The position numbers were made by a program, and so were the translations under genes. A stretch of DNA of 64,000 nucleotides, from the NCBI GenBank assembly GCA_963708715.1, contig CAVPSU010000001.1, positions 1,550,001 to 1,614,000 of the forward strand, given 5' to 3'. The notes under the pieces were generated by a model, which was not told the DNA's origin, ran no database searches, and saw only the letters and a program-made list of their open reading frames with translations. The stretch's first letter is position 1, and each line of letters starts with the position of its first letter. The DNA comes from DAIOEK01 sp963708715 (GTDB taxonomy: Bacteria > Chloroflexota > Anaerolineae > Anaerolineales > Anaerolineaceae). Below, one piece after another: positions 43,628 through 52,666 of this stretch.

Positions 43628-44461
43628 ATGGATTTTCACGATATGGTATTCAGTCAAAACTCACTGCAAGATTACCTGGATTGCCCACGCAGATTCGAAC
43701 TGCGCTATCTGTACCATATGGCCTGGCCGGCGGCGGAAACATCCGATCAGAAAGCGTTCGAATTGCATCAACGACAGGGAAATGATCTGCACCGGTTGAT
43801 CCAACAAATGGTGGCAGGGGTTTCGGTAGAAGTGTTGACAGCCTCGATCGAAGATCCTCAGGTCAAGTTCTGGTGGGATTCATTTCAGATGGGCGGGCAA
43901 GATCTGGAACTCGTCTTCAATCCACCCCCAGATTCGATTCGCATAGCCGAACATACATTGTTGGGCAGGTTGGGCGAATGGCGCGTCCAGGCGAAGTATG
44001 ATCTTCTGGTCATCCAACCCGGAAAGAAGCTCTGGATCTATGATTGGAAAACCACTGGTGCTCAGTTGGACCAGAAGAAACTTAGCGACAAAATTCAAAC
44101 GCGTCTATACCCGATGCTGGCGGTACAGGCAGGAGCACATTGGAACAACGGACAAGCCTGGCCGGCAGAAAACATTGAGATGGTGTACTGGTTAGCATCC
44201 ACCCCGCATCACCCGATCCGGTTTCCCTACCATCCCAGCCAATATCAAAAAGACCAGGATGATCTGATGAATCTGATGGATGAAATTGGTCGGTTGTCTT
44301 TCGGCGAATTCCCTTTGACTGAAGACAAATCTCGCTGCCGATTTTGTACCTACAGGTCTTTTTGCGACCGTGGAATAGAAGCCGGAAATCAAAAAGATTT
44401 TGATGCTATGGACGCGACAGATACTCTGGACCTCAGCCAGGTTGAACCAGTCGAGTATTAG
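43628..44461 (+). CDS. RecB/Cas4-family nuclease with Fe-S motif
   Basis: A 277-residue PD-(D/E)XK exonuclease. The N-terminus has the Fe-S Cys (SLQDYLDCPRRFELRY), the core has QAKYDLLVI and the DWK of LWIYDWKTTG, a Q-containing helix (IQTRLYPMLAVQ), and the C-terminus has the remaining three Cys (CRFCTYRSFC). This is the nuclease module that is normally fused to AddA/AddB but is a separate subunit here. It is 8 bp after the helicase and 1 bp before recJ. A GTG at 43625 is an alternative start. Confidence 0.85.
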   Translation: MDFHDMVFSQNSLQDYLDCPRRFELRYLYHMAWPAAETSDQKAFELHQRQGNDLHRLIQQMVAGVSVEVLTASIEDPQVKFWWDSFQMGGQDLELVFNPPPDSIRIAEHTLLGRLGEWRVQAKYDLLVIQPGKKLWIYDWKTTGAQLDQKKLSDKIQTRLYPMLAVQAGAHWNNGQAWPAENIEMVYWLASTPHHPIRFPYHPSQYQKDQDDLMNLMDEIGRLSFGEFPLTEDKSRCRFCTYRSFCDRGIEAGNQKDFDAMDATDTLDLSQVEPVEY

Positions 44462-44462
44462 A

Positions 44463-46847
44463 ATGGCAGGACGAATTTTCCGCGAACTGGCATGGAAACA
44501 CCCTGAGAAAGTCGAAATCACCGATAACCTCCTGGATGCATCTGGCGGAAACACCCTGCTTGCATCCATCCTCATCCGGCGGGGGTTGAACGACCCCGTA
44601 TCGATTCGCGCCTTCCTGGATCCTGATGAATACACTCCGAGCAGACCGGAAGACTTTCCCGGAATGGATGCGGCGGTCAACCGGATTCTGATCGCGGTTA
44701 AAAAACAGGAACGGGTACTTGTCTGGGGGGACTTCGACGTGGATGGACAGACTTCGACGACCATCCTGGTTTCTGCTTTCCGAAAACTTGGTTTGAATGT
44801 GTCATACCACATCCCACTGAGAGAATCAGAAGGGCATGGAATTCACCAGTCGACCATGGAATCATTGTTGGGTGGTATCGACCTGATGGTCACATGCGAT
44901 ACCGGGATTAGTGCTGTCGAAGAGATTCATGCGGCGATCTCCAGGGGTGTGGAGGTGATTGTCACCGATCACCATGAGCTTCCGGAAGTATTGCCAAAGG
45001 GTGCTGTGGCGCTGATCAACCCGCATTTCCTGCCAGAGGGAAACGGCATGGCATATCTAGCCGGGTGTGGTGTGGCATATAAACTGGCGCAGGCGTTATT
45101 TACAAAATCCGGTTTAAGCGAATCCTGCCGAGAGCTTTTGGATCTGGTCGCATTGGGTTTGGTGGCGGATGTCGCTGAGCTGAATGGGGATGCGCGCTTT
45201 CTACTTCAACGCGGATTGCAGGTATTGCGCGAGAACCGCCGTCTTGGTCTTGCCTACCTCTATCAGATGATGGATCTCAATCCTTCCAGATTGATCGAAT
45301 CAGATATCGGATTTCAGATCGGGCCGCGCTTGAACGCCCTGGGACGGTTGGGTGATGCGAACAAAGCGGTTGAATTTTTTACCACAACCGATGCAGCCCA
45401 GGCTTCCTATCTCGCCCAAGAGCTGGACGGTCTAAATTCACGGCGAAAATTATTGACCGATCAGGTACTTCAAGCAGCTTTACAGCAATTGGAACAAAAC
45501 CGGGGATGGATGGAGGATCCAATACTGGTCTTATCCCATCCTGGTTGGGTTGGTGGAGTGTTAGGAATTGTTGCATCTCATCTGGTGGAAAGATTTGTAA
45601 AACCGGTGATCATGCTGCGTGAGGGGGAGGATGGCAACGCATCAGGCTCTGCCCGATCTGTGGATGGGGTAAACATAATCCAGGCGATTGCAGCCCAGGC
45701 TAAGATCCTCCATAAATTCGGCGGACATTCCATGGCTGCCGGGTTATCTTTACCGGTCGAAATGATCCCAGAATTTCGACAGATGATCAACCACACCATC
45801 AGGAAATCACATCCGTCTGAAGCACAACCAACAAGCCTGGTCATTGAAGGAACTATCACTCTAAGCGAGATATTTGGTGATACAAGGCGAAAGAAATCGG
45901 AAGAATACAAACTATTGGAAGAGTTGGAACACCTGGCTCCCTACGGACGAGGGAACCCAGCTCCAGTGTTCAGTATTGAAAAAGTCCATGTGAGCGAATT
46001 GCTCCCGATCGGTGCTACAGGAGATCACCGAGCCGTAACTGTTCAGGACAGTCAAGGAAAGTCGGGCAGGGTGGTCTGGTGGCAGGGGGGAGACCAACTA
46101 GTTCCGGATGGATGGTTTAACCTTGCCTGCACCGTACGGATGAGCGATTTCGGTGGAAAACGTCAGCCGCAGTTGGAATGGGTAGATGCGCAGATCATTC
46201 CCGAGGAAGCGCAACAAGCATTGCCGGTTCTCCAGATCCAATTCATCGATCTGCGCGAGTCACCGGATCCCAACGAAGAATTGAAACGAATTAGACTTGC
46301 CAATCAGGCAATCCAGGTTTGGGCAGAGGGACCCGCGCGAAAAGAAATTTCCGGAAAAGACCGGACGGAACTTGTTCGCGATGACGAGTTGGCCATCTGG
46401 ACAACACCCCCTGGCATGGATGAAATTAAGAAAGTGATGCAAATCGTCCAACCTCGGAAGGTCTACCTTCTCTGTATGGACCCCAGAATGGACCAACCGG
46501 AATCCTTTCTAACCTGGTTAAAAAGTATCCTGGCAGGGCCGACATTTCTCTTGCACCAACCCGTTCACCTGGAATCATTGGCAGCGGCAACCGCACAACG
46601 CCTGGTCACGTTGGATTCGGGATTACGATTGCTATCCTCTCGGGGAGATATACATATCAAACTGTTAGACCGGGATGGACTTCGATATGAGATCCGATCT
46701 GGCACGGCAGGCGGAAATTCCGAGGAATTATTTAAACGATTAAAGTATTCATTAAGTGAATCGGCCGCCTACCGAAGATCCACTCGGTATCAAACGATTG
46801 AACAATGGAGAAAAGAGTTCACCATAAAAGTGGATAATAAGGATTGA
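44463..46847 (+). CDS. recJ: Single-strand-specific 5'-3' exonuclease RecJ
   Basis: A 794-residue RecJ. DHH phosphoesterase motifs: WGDFDVDGQTSTTIL, TCDTGIS, VTDHHELPEVLP; DHHA1 domain with FGGHSMAAGLS; then the OB-like domain and a C-terminal extension of about 200 residues beyond the minimal enzyme. It degrades single-stranded DNA 5' to 3' in recombination and mismatch repair. The start at 44463, one base after the nuclease stop, matches the family. It extends the end-processing operon, adding the 5' strand nuclease. Confidence 0.92.
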   Translation: MAGRIFRELAWKHPEKVEITDNLLDASGGNTLLASILIRRGLNDPVSIRAFLDPDEYTPSRPEDFPGMDAAVNRILIAVKKQERVLVWGDFDVDGQTSTTILVSAFRKLGLNVSYHIPLRESEGHGIHQSTMESLLGGIDLMVTCDTGISAVEEIHAAISRGVEVIVTDHHELPEVLPKGAVALINPHFLPEGNGMAYLAGCGVAYKLAQALFTKSGLSESCRELLDLVALGLVADVAELNGDARFLLQRGLQVLRENRRLGLAYLYQMMDLNPSRLIESDIGFQIGPRLNALGRLGDANKAVEFFTTTDAAQASYLAQELDGLNSRRKLLTDQVLQAALQQLEQNRGWMEDPILVLSHPGWVGGVLGIVASHLVERFVKPVIMLREGEDGNASGSARSVDGVNIIQAIAAQAKILHKFGGHSMAAGLSLPVEMIPEFRQMINHTIRKSHPSEAQPTSLVIEGTITLSEIFGDTRRKKSEEYKLLEELEHLAPYGRGNPAPVFSIEKVHVSELLPIGATGDHRAVTVQDSQGKSGRVVWWQGGDQLVPDGWFNLACTVRMSDFGGKRQPQLEWVDAQIIPEEAQQALPVLQIQFIDLRESPDPNEELKRIRLANQAIQVWAEGPARKEISGKDRTELVRDDELAIWTTPPGMDEIKKVMQIVQPRKVYLLCMDPRMDQPESFLTWLKSILAGPTFLLHQPVHLESLAAATAQRLVTLDSGLRLLSSRGDIHIKLLDRDGLRYEIRSGTAGGNSEELFKRLKYSLSESAAYRRSTRYQTIEQWRKEFTIKVDNKD

Positions 46848-46871
46848 CTATTCTCTCAATTGCGGGATAAT
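46844..46871 (+). promoter_or_regulatory. Promoter of the pheST T-box leader
   Basis: -35 TTGACT (46844-46849, overlapping the recJ stop), 16-bp spacer, -10 GATAAT (46866-46871). Start point near 46879. An inverted repeat (TTCTCTCAATT / AATTGAGAAAA, 46850-46879) overlaps it and may terminate recJ. Confidence 0.6.
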
Positions 46872-46879
46872 TGAGAAAA

Positions 46880-47144
46880 TTAATGTGAACAGCGAAGACA
46901 GAGGAAAGTAACTCCAACCGAACCGCCAGGAAGATGGAAGCATTGACTGGAACTTCTATTCGGGGAAAGTGGAGCGAAGTTCCCTCTCGAGCTGCCCGGG
47001 TGAAATCCAAAGTAGTTCGGGCCGGCACTTCTCCGTTAGTAGAAGAACCAATCGCTTTGATGCTGTTGGTCTGAGTGGGCTGCAAAGCCAATCCGGGTGG
47101 TACCACGGGAAAGAATCCCGTCCCAGAGTTGGGATGGGTTTTTT
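46880..47144 (+). promoter_or_regulatory. T-box riboswitch (tRNA-Phe responsive)
   Basis: The T-box sequence GGTGGTACCACGGG (47096-47109) is unmistakable. UGGU in its bulge would pair with the NCCA end of a tRNA with discriminator A, as in tRNA-Phe. An intrinsic terminator follows (CCCGTCCC 47117-47124, GGGATGGG 47131-47138, six U at 47139-47144). A candidate specifier codon UUC lies at 46954-46956 in the context GGAACTTCTA, opposite an AGTA S-turn (46907-46910). Uncharged tRNA-Phe would stabilise the antiterminator and turn on pheST. Confidence 0.92.
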
Positions 47145-47397
47145 ATTTAATGATTTAGCATGGAGCATACTCAAGATAAATGAAAATCAATGCTAATAAG
47201 CCGGACCACCTCACTATGACAGACGAAGATGGATGATCAAATAGCGAGATTGGTTCGTCGCGAAGAGCGCTTCATCCCAAAGTGATGCTGCGCGATCACA
47301 AATACATGCATATGAGGAAAGATAGAATTAGTAAGTAATTATCTGCGTTTTCTGTTATCTCCGCGGTGAAACAGGTTTCTGGCAATAAGGAGGAAGA

Positions 47398-48465
47398 ATG
47401 GAAATACTGAAGGAATTGGATCAGATCAGGTTGGATGGTTTGGCGGCACTTGATGCTGTCGGCGATACTGCCGCATTGGAAGCCTGGCGTATCGCATATT
47501 TAGGGCGGAGCGCCCCGATAATGGGTGTTTTTACCCGGATGGGGCAGTTTTCAAAAGAAGAACGTCCGGTAATAGGACAGGCCGCCAACATGGTAAAACT
47601 GGCGTTGGAAGAAGCATTTACTCAGAAGCTGGAAGCTGCTCGGGCTTCTGAGATGCAAAAAACCATCGAGATCGATCACCTGGATGTTACGCTGCCTGGA
47701 CGAAAACCCAACAGGGGAAGGCTGCATCCCGCCACCCAAAATCTACGCAGAGTCCTTGCGATCCTGGCTGATATGGGTTTCCAGGTCTACACATCCAGGG
47801 AAGTAGAATCGGATGAATACAACTTTCAGTTGCTCAACATTCCCCCTCACCACCCTGCTCGTGAAATGCAAGACACCTTCTATATTGATTCTCCCCGCCA
47901 GGAAGGTACCTATTCCATGGTGTTGCGGACCCACACGTCTCCTGGTCAGATTCGGGCTATGCGCGAATTCTCAGCGTCCGATCCGCAGAATCCACCTCCC
48001 ATCCGAATCGCCCTACCAGGGATGTGTTTCCGCTACGAGCAGATCACAGCCCGGTCCGAGGTCCAGTTCAACCAGGTGGAAGGATTAGTGGTTGGAGAGA
48101 ATATCACCTTTGGGGATTTCAAGTTCACGTTGATGGAATATGCACGTCGGATGTTTGGACAGAACACAAAAATGCGCTTTAGATCAGATCACTTCCCGTT
48201 TACGGAACCATCCGCAGAAATGGATGTGGAATGCTTTATTTGTGGAGGGAAAGGCTGTACCGTTTGCAAGCGGTCCGGTTGGCTGGAGATCGTGGGCGCG
48301 GGAATGGTCCACCCAACAGTATTGGCAAACGGTGGATATGATCCCAGCCGCTACACCGGTTTCGCCTTTGGCATGGGTCCTGAGCGGCAGTTCATGCTTC
48401 GCCACAAGATCAATGATATTCGCTATTTCTGGGGAAACGATATCCGTTTCCTGGAACAATTTTAG
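47398..48465 (+). CDS. pheS: Phenylalanyl-tRNA synthetase alpha subunit
   Basis: A 355-residue class II synthetase subunit: N-terminal coiled coil, motif 2 (MCFRYEQITARSEVQFNQVE in part) with FNQVEGLVVG, a Cys-rich insertion (CFICGGKGCTVCKRSGW) common in this family, and motif 3 (GFAFGMGPERQFMLRH). It catalyses Phe activation as an alpha2-beta2 enzyme with PheT. A strong ribosome-binding site (AAGGAGGAAGA) precedes the ATG. The 253 bp between the T-box terminator and this start contain no convincing ORF. Confidence 0.95.
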   Translation: MEILKELDQIRLDGLAALDAVGDTAALEAWRIAYLGRSAPIMGVFTRMGQFSKEERPVIGQAANMVKLALEEAFTQKLEAARASEMQKTIEIDHLDVTLPGRKPNRGRLHPATQNLRRVLAILADMGFQVYTSREVESDEYNFQLLNIPPHHPAREMQDTFYIDSPRQEGTYSMVLRTHTSPGQIRAMREFSASDPQNPPPIRIALPGMCFRYEQITARSEVQFNQVEGLVVGENITFGDFKFTLMEYARRMFGQNTKMRFRSDHFPFTEPSAEMDVECFICGGKGCTVCKRSGWLEIVGAGMVHPTVLANGGYDPSRYTGFAFGMGPERQFMLRHKINDIRYFWGNDIRFLEQF

Positions 48466-48474
48466 GAGACCAGC

Positions 48475-51003
48475 ATGAAAATATCAATTTCCTGGCTCAA
48501 CGATTTTGTAGACCTGACGGGTCTGAAGGTTACCGACATTGCGTATAAACTGACCATGGCGGGTTTGCAGGTGGAGGAGATCCAATACGCTGGTCTTCCA
48601 TTACCCACGGATGAGGGACACGGCTTTAAGGTCAGCGGGCTTGCCTGGGATCGCGACAGGATCTTAGTTGCAGAGATTTATGAGGTCAATCCTCATCCGA
48701 ATGCTGACCGACTCACTTTGTGTGATCTGTTCGATGGAAAAGACCGCCACGTTGTACTGACTGGTGCGCCGAACCTGATTCCCTTTAAAGGAATTGGAAA
48801 GCTGGAGAAGCCAATCAAAGTAGCGTATGCCAAAGAAGGATCAGAAATCTATGATGGACACGCCGACGGTCTGGTGCTGACCACGCTCAAACGGGCTAAG
48901 ATCCGTGGCATTGAGTCTTATTCCATGGTTTGCTCTGAAAAGGAGCTCGGCATCAGCGAGGAACATGAAGGTGTCATTTTCCTGGATGATGACGCAGTTG
49001 CCGGAACCCCGCTGGTCGATTACATGGGTGATGCCGTGATGGAAGTAAACATCAATCCAAATATGGCGCGGAACACCAGTGTATTGGGAGTGGCGCGCGA
49101 AGTGGCAGCACTTACCGGACGAGCTCTCAAGAAACCGGTCTATCACTTGGAAACATCGGGCGAATCGATTGAAGAACGCGTGAAGATTGAGATCAGCTCG
49201 CCGGAGCTAAATCCACGTTTTACATTGGGGTTGATCCGTGGGGTGGAAATAAAACCAAGCCCGTATTGGGTGCAACGCAGATTACGAATTGTTGGGTTAC
49301 GTACCATCAACAACATTGTAGATGCCACCAACTACACCATGTTTGAAATTGGCGAGCCGCTGCATGCATTCGATTACCAGGTGCTGCAGAAGAGGGCGGG
49401 CAACCAGCCTGTGGTCATCTCCACCCGTACAGCCCGTCCTGGAGAAAAACTGACCACCCTGGATGGTGTGGAGCGTACGCTTAGTGTATCCAATGTGCTG
49501 GTGTGTGATTCGGCGGGAGCGCTTTCTTTGGCTGGTGTGATGGGGGGTGCTGAATCTGAAGTGAGCGGGCAGACAACCGACATCCTGCTGGAGGCAGCAG
49601 CCTGGAACTTCATCAACATCCGCCGGACCGCTACACAGCACGGATTGCCATCCGAAGCATCCTACCGCTTCTCGCGAGGAGTCCATCCCGGTTTGGCGTT
49701 GGATGGTTTGAAACGCTGCCTGTATTGGATGGCAACCTGGAGCGGCGGGAAAGTGGCGCCGGATGTTGTAGATGAATACCCCTTACCGCCTGGAGAATCT
49801 GTGGTGGAGCTGACAGAAAAGGATATTAAACGCGCCCTTGGTATCACCATTCCTTTGCCAGAGGTGAAAAAACTGCTCGAACGTTTGGATTTCAAAGGTG
49901 ATATCAAGGGTGAGTCTCTCGTCTTGCATTCTCCCCCCATCCGGATGGATATTGGTGTTGGGATAGTCGGGGTCGCCGATGTTATGGAAGAAGTCGCCCG
50001 GATGTACGGCTACGAGAATATCCCGGAATCACGGATGGCAGATCCATTACCACCCCAACGAGGAAACCCATCTCTGGAGGGGGAAGAGTTTGTCCGCGAT
50101 CTTCTAGTTTCGTTAGGGATGCAAGAGATCATCACTCACCGGATGACGTCGCCAGAATTGGAGAAGCGTTTAGTGTCTGTTGGCGAACAGCCGATGTCAG
50201 AGCAGGATTATGTGCGGCTTGCGAATCCAATTACACCGGATAAAAGGGTATTGCGAAGAAGTTTACTGAATTCGGTATTAAATGTGATCAAAAATAATGA
50301 AAGACTGGCCGAATCGCTTGCGCTATTTGAGCTTGGACCGGTATTTATTCCAGCGGTTGATCTGCCCCTTGAACCACGCCGTCTGACTATGGCGATGTGC
50401 GGTTATAAAGATCAATCCAATTGGGATGGTCAAAAGTCCCAACCAGTGGATTTCTATGACCTTAAAGGGGTGATCGAAGCGCTGATGGAAGCCCTTCATA
50501 TCCCAGTTAATTTTGTACCGTCATCCAGCCCCTCTTATCATCCTGGTAAGTGCGCCCTGGTCAGATCTGGCGAGGCGATCCTGGGGACTTTCGGGGAATT
50601 ACACCCGCAGGCACAACAGAACTTTGAACTGACCGCAAGCGTTATCGCCGGGGACTTTGACCTGGACGCCATGCTTGTATTGGCATCTTTTGAACGATTC
50701 CCTGTCGAATCAATTCGGGAATTCCCTCCCATACTGGAAGACATTGCCGTTGTGGTCGATGAAGCTACACCCGCCGAGGAGGTGGAGGCGTTGATCCGCC
50801 AGACAGGTGGCAAGCTGGTCGTAGCCGTCAAGTTATTCGATATTTTCCGTGGAAAGCAATTAGGCGATAGCAAGAAATCTCTCGCGTATAGCTTAACCTA
50901 TCAATCGGACGAGAAGACACTCTCTGACAAAGATGCCGCACAGATCCGGCAGAAAATCATCCGCCGGTTGGAACATGAATTAGGCGCGAAATTGAGGTCA
51001 TAA
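48475..51003 (+). CDS. pheT: Phenylalanyl-tRNA synthetase beta subunit
   Basis: An 842-residue beta subunit: N-terminal MKISISWLNDFVDL, an EMAP/OB tRNA-binding domain (VNPHPNADRLTLCD), the B3/B4 editing region, B5, the catalytic-like core, and a C-terminal FDX-ACB anticodon-binding domain (FPPILEDIAVVVD, LAYSLTYQSDEKTLSDKD). It edits Tyr-tRNA(Phe) and binds tRNA. 9 bp after pheS; both are controlled by the T-box. Confidence 0.95.
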   Translation: MKISISWLNDFVDLTGLKVTDIAYKLTMAGLQVEEIQYAGLPLPTDEGHGFKVSGLAWDRDRILVAEIYEVNPHPNADRLTLCDLFDGKDRHVVLTGAPNLIPFKGIGKLEKPIKVAYAKEGSEIYDGHADGLVLTTLKRAKIRGIESYSMVCSEKELGISEEHEGVIFLDDDAVAGTPLVDYMGDAVMEVNINPNMARNTSVLGVAREVAALTGRALKKPVYHLETSGESIEERVKIEISSPELNPRFTLGLIRGVEIKPSPYWVQRRLRIVGLRTINNIVDATNYTMFEIGEPLHAFDYQVLQKRAGNQPVVISTRTARPGEKLTTLDGVERTLSVSNVLVCDSAGALSLAGVMGGAESEVSGQTTDILLEAAAWNFINIRRTATQHGLPSEASYRFSRGVHPGLALDGLKRCLYWMATWSGGKVAPDVVDEYPLPPGESVVELTEKDIKRALGITIPLPEVKKLLERLDFKGDIKGESLVLHSPPIRMDIGVGIVGVADVMEEVARMYGYENIPESRMADPLPPQRGNPSLEGEEFVRDLLVSLGMQEIITHRMTSPELEKRLVSVGEQPMSEQDYVRLANPITPDKRVLRRSLLNSVLNVIKNNERLAESLALFELGPVFIPAVDLPLEPRRLTMAMCGYKDQSNWDGQKSQPVDFYDLKGVIEALMEALHIPVNFVPSSSPSYHPGKCALVRSGEAILGTFGELHPQAQQNFELTASVIAGDFDLDAMLVLASFERFPVESIREFPPILEDIAVVVDEATPAEEVEALIRQTGGKLVVAVKLFDIFRGKQLGDSKKSLAYSLTYQSDEKTLSDKDAAQIRQKIIRRLEHELGAKLRS

Positions 51004-51022
51004 ATCATCGATTGTAATAACA

Positions 51023-51051
51023 GTAGGGGCAGGTCATAGACCTGCCCCTAC
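51023..51051. terminator. Bidirectional hairpin / REP-like palindrome
   Basis: A perfect 13-bp stem (GTAGGGGCAGGTC at 51023-51035, loop ATA, GACCTGCCCCTAC at 51039-51051) sits between pheT and the convergent aldo/keto reductase gene. No U tract follows. Palindromes with a GTAGGGGCAGG core are familiar as dispersed elements in Chloroflexota, so this may be one of those instead of a dedicated terminator. Confidence 0.6.
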
Positions 51052-51064
51052 GAAGACACGAAAT

Positions 51065-52030
51065 TCATTCTTCTTCGGGATGATTCAATAATACCTTCTC
51101 GATTGCTTCCAGGACATCGTTCGTCAGACGGTCGACCGCTTCACTTGCCATGATATTCTCGTCCAGTTGCTCCACACGGGACGCGCCGGTGATGACACTG
51201 CTTACTTCCTTTCGCCGCAGGATCCAGGCGATGGCGAGCTGTGCCGGTGTCAGATTCATTTGTCTCGCAATCTCACTCAACTGGCGAACCTTGGCGATCC
51301 CTTCCGGCGTGAAACGGTCTTTCACCCATGCCATATCAGGCAAAGACGCCCGGCTGCCCTCAGGAATTCCGTCGTTGTATTTACCGGAAAGCAATCCATA
51401 AGCCAACGGGCTGAAGGTAGTCAAACCGATGCCAAACTCACGAACGACATACGCCAAGTCTACCTCCACCGAACGCCGTTCTAGCATATTGTATTTGGGC
51501 TGCTCCATGGTCGGGGGGATGAGATTGTACTGGCGCGCAACAGCCACAGCGGAGGCGATCTGGGACGCCGTCCACTTGGAGGTGCCCCAGTACAGAATCT
51601 TGCCCTGGGCGATCAGATCGGTCATGGTGCGAACCAATTCCTCCATCGGTGTATCCGGATCGAATCGGTGACAGAAATACAGATCGATGTAATCCGTTTT
51701 CAGCCTGCGAAGGGATGTATGGATCGAATCGGTGATGTGCTTCCGCGAGAGACCTTTTCCATTTGGACCAGAAAAGGTGGGAAAGAACACTTTGGTGGAG
51801 ATCACTAGCGATGGTCGTGTTATCGACTGAATCGCCTTGCCCATGACCTCTTCCGCTTTCCCTTCAGCATACATGTCGGCGTTATCAAAGAAATTCACGC
51901 CCTGATCATATGCCGCTTGCACCAATTCAATGGATGCCCCTTCGTTCACCTGTGATCCGATAGTTACCCAGGACCCCAGAGAGATTTCGCTTACTTTTAG
52001 ACCTGATCGGCCCAGTCGACGATAGTGCAT
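51065..52030 (-). CDS. Aldo/keto reductase
   Basis: A 321-residue NADPH-dependent oxidoreductase with a TIM-barrel fold. It starts MHYRRLGRSGLKVSEISLGS and has the catalytic tetrad: Asp and Tyr in DNADMYAEGKAEE, Lys in LVISTKVFFP and His in LYFCHRFDPD. The NADP-binding C-terminal part includes VITGASRVEQLDENI. It is closest to the Kv-beta/YajO-like AKR branch. The substrate cannot be inferred. Single gene. Confidence 0.92.
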   Translation of the reverse strand: MHYRRLGRSGLKVSEISLGSWVTIGSQVNEGASIELVQAAYDQGVNFFDNADMYAEGKAEEVMGKAIQSITRPSLVISTKVFFPTFSGPNGKGLSRKHITDSIHTSLRRLKTDYIDLYFCHRFDPDTPMEELVRTMTDLIAQGKILYWGTSKWTASQIASAVAVARQYNLIPPTMEQPKYNMLERRSVEVDLAYVVREFGIGLTTFSPLAYGLLSGKYNDGIPEGSRASLPDMAWVKDRFTPEGIAKVRQLSEIARQMNLTPAQLAIAWILRRKEVSSVITGASRVEQLDENIMASEAVDRLTNDVLEAIEKVLLNHPEEE

Positions 52031-52184
52031 GAGTGCCTCCGAGAAGAAGAAAGTAGAAATTGGAAATTAGTAATAAGTAATGCTGATGCCAGAATGTCAT
52101 TCCAGAATTGACGATTAGATCGAATCGCAATACGCAGATACTTCTCTCGCTTTAAACGAGAAGGGATATTACCTTCTTTTGGTT

Positions 52185-52649
52185 TCATCGTTCTGATGTT
52201 TCCCAAACCTGATAATATGCCTCTATTTCTGAGACCAGATTGTGAGTCTGAGGAGCGCCAGGTTCATTTTCACCAATTTTTGATTTTTTCAGATACTCAA
52301 TATCTCCATTAAGTAACCAACGGATATCTGCAATCATTGGCTCGATCTGACATACCAATTCATTCGGTAGATAACCAAGTCTCGCTGCGCCTGGTAGGTG
52401 AGAATAGGATTCTTCTAAAGACCCACGGGCAATAAAGCAAAAATGGATATTCTCCTGGTAGTAGTAACGCCCGTATCCTTCAGCGATATTGGCCGGGACG
52501 CCCTGGGAGGATCGTGATAATTGGCTTCTCAAGCCTCATTTCTCCTCATCAGGCAATAAGGGTAGGATAGATTTGTGAATCAGTTCAACCAAATCAACCG
52601 CCTTAGACCAAACGAGAAGCTTCTTAAGGTTATAGCATACCTCCGCCAT
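52185..52649 (-). pseudogene. Four-helix bundle (S23/IVP) protein with a nonsense codon
   Basis: A complete frame from the ATG at 52649 encodes the 23S rRNA intervening-sequence/four-helix bundle family: LKKLLVWSKAVDLVELIHKS, then PLLPDEEK, a TGA at 52536-52538, then GLRSQLSRSSQGVPANIAEG and IARGSLEESYSHL. In homologs the interrupted position is an aromatic residue (EEK-W/Y/F-GL), so TGG to TGA is likely. Initiation at the TTG after the stop (52532) would give a protein lacking the first helix. No rRNA gene is nearby; free-standing copies of this family are common. Confidence 0.75.
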
Positions 52650-52666
52650 ATCACGATCCCCCGTTT

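Noticed and set aside
44192..44812. 206-codon minus-strand ORF
   Set aside because: It is antisense to the nuclease and recJ genes, whose motifs are unambiguous; its composition is Ser/Arg-rich as expected for a shadow frame.
47145..47397. Small ORF between the T-box and pheS (MDDQIARLVRREERFIPK)
   Set aside because: Only 18 codons, with no ribosome-binding site and no resemblance to a known leader peptide.
8074..52538. TGA reassigned to Trp or selenocysteine
   Set aside because: recJ, rdgB and dnaJ end normally at TGA at family-expected lengths, and the interrupted genes also contain TAA stops or lie among other relics; nonsense mutation is simpler.
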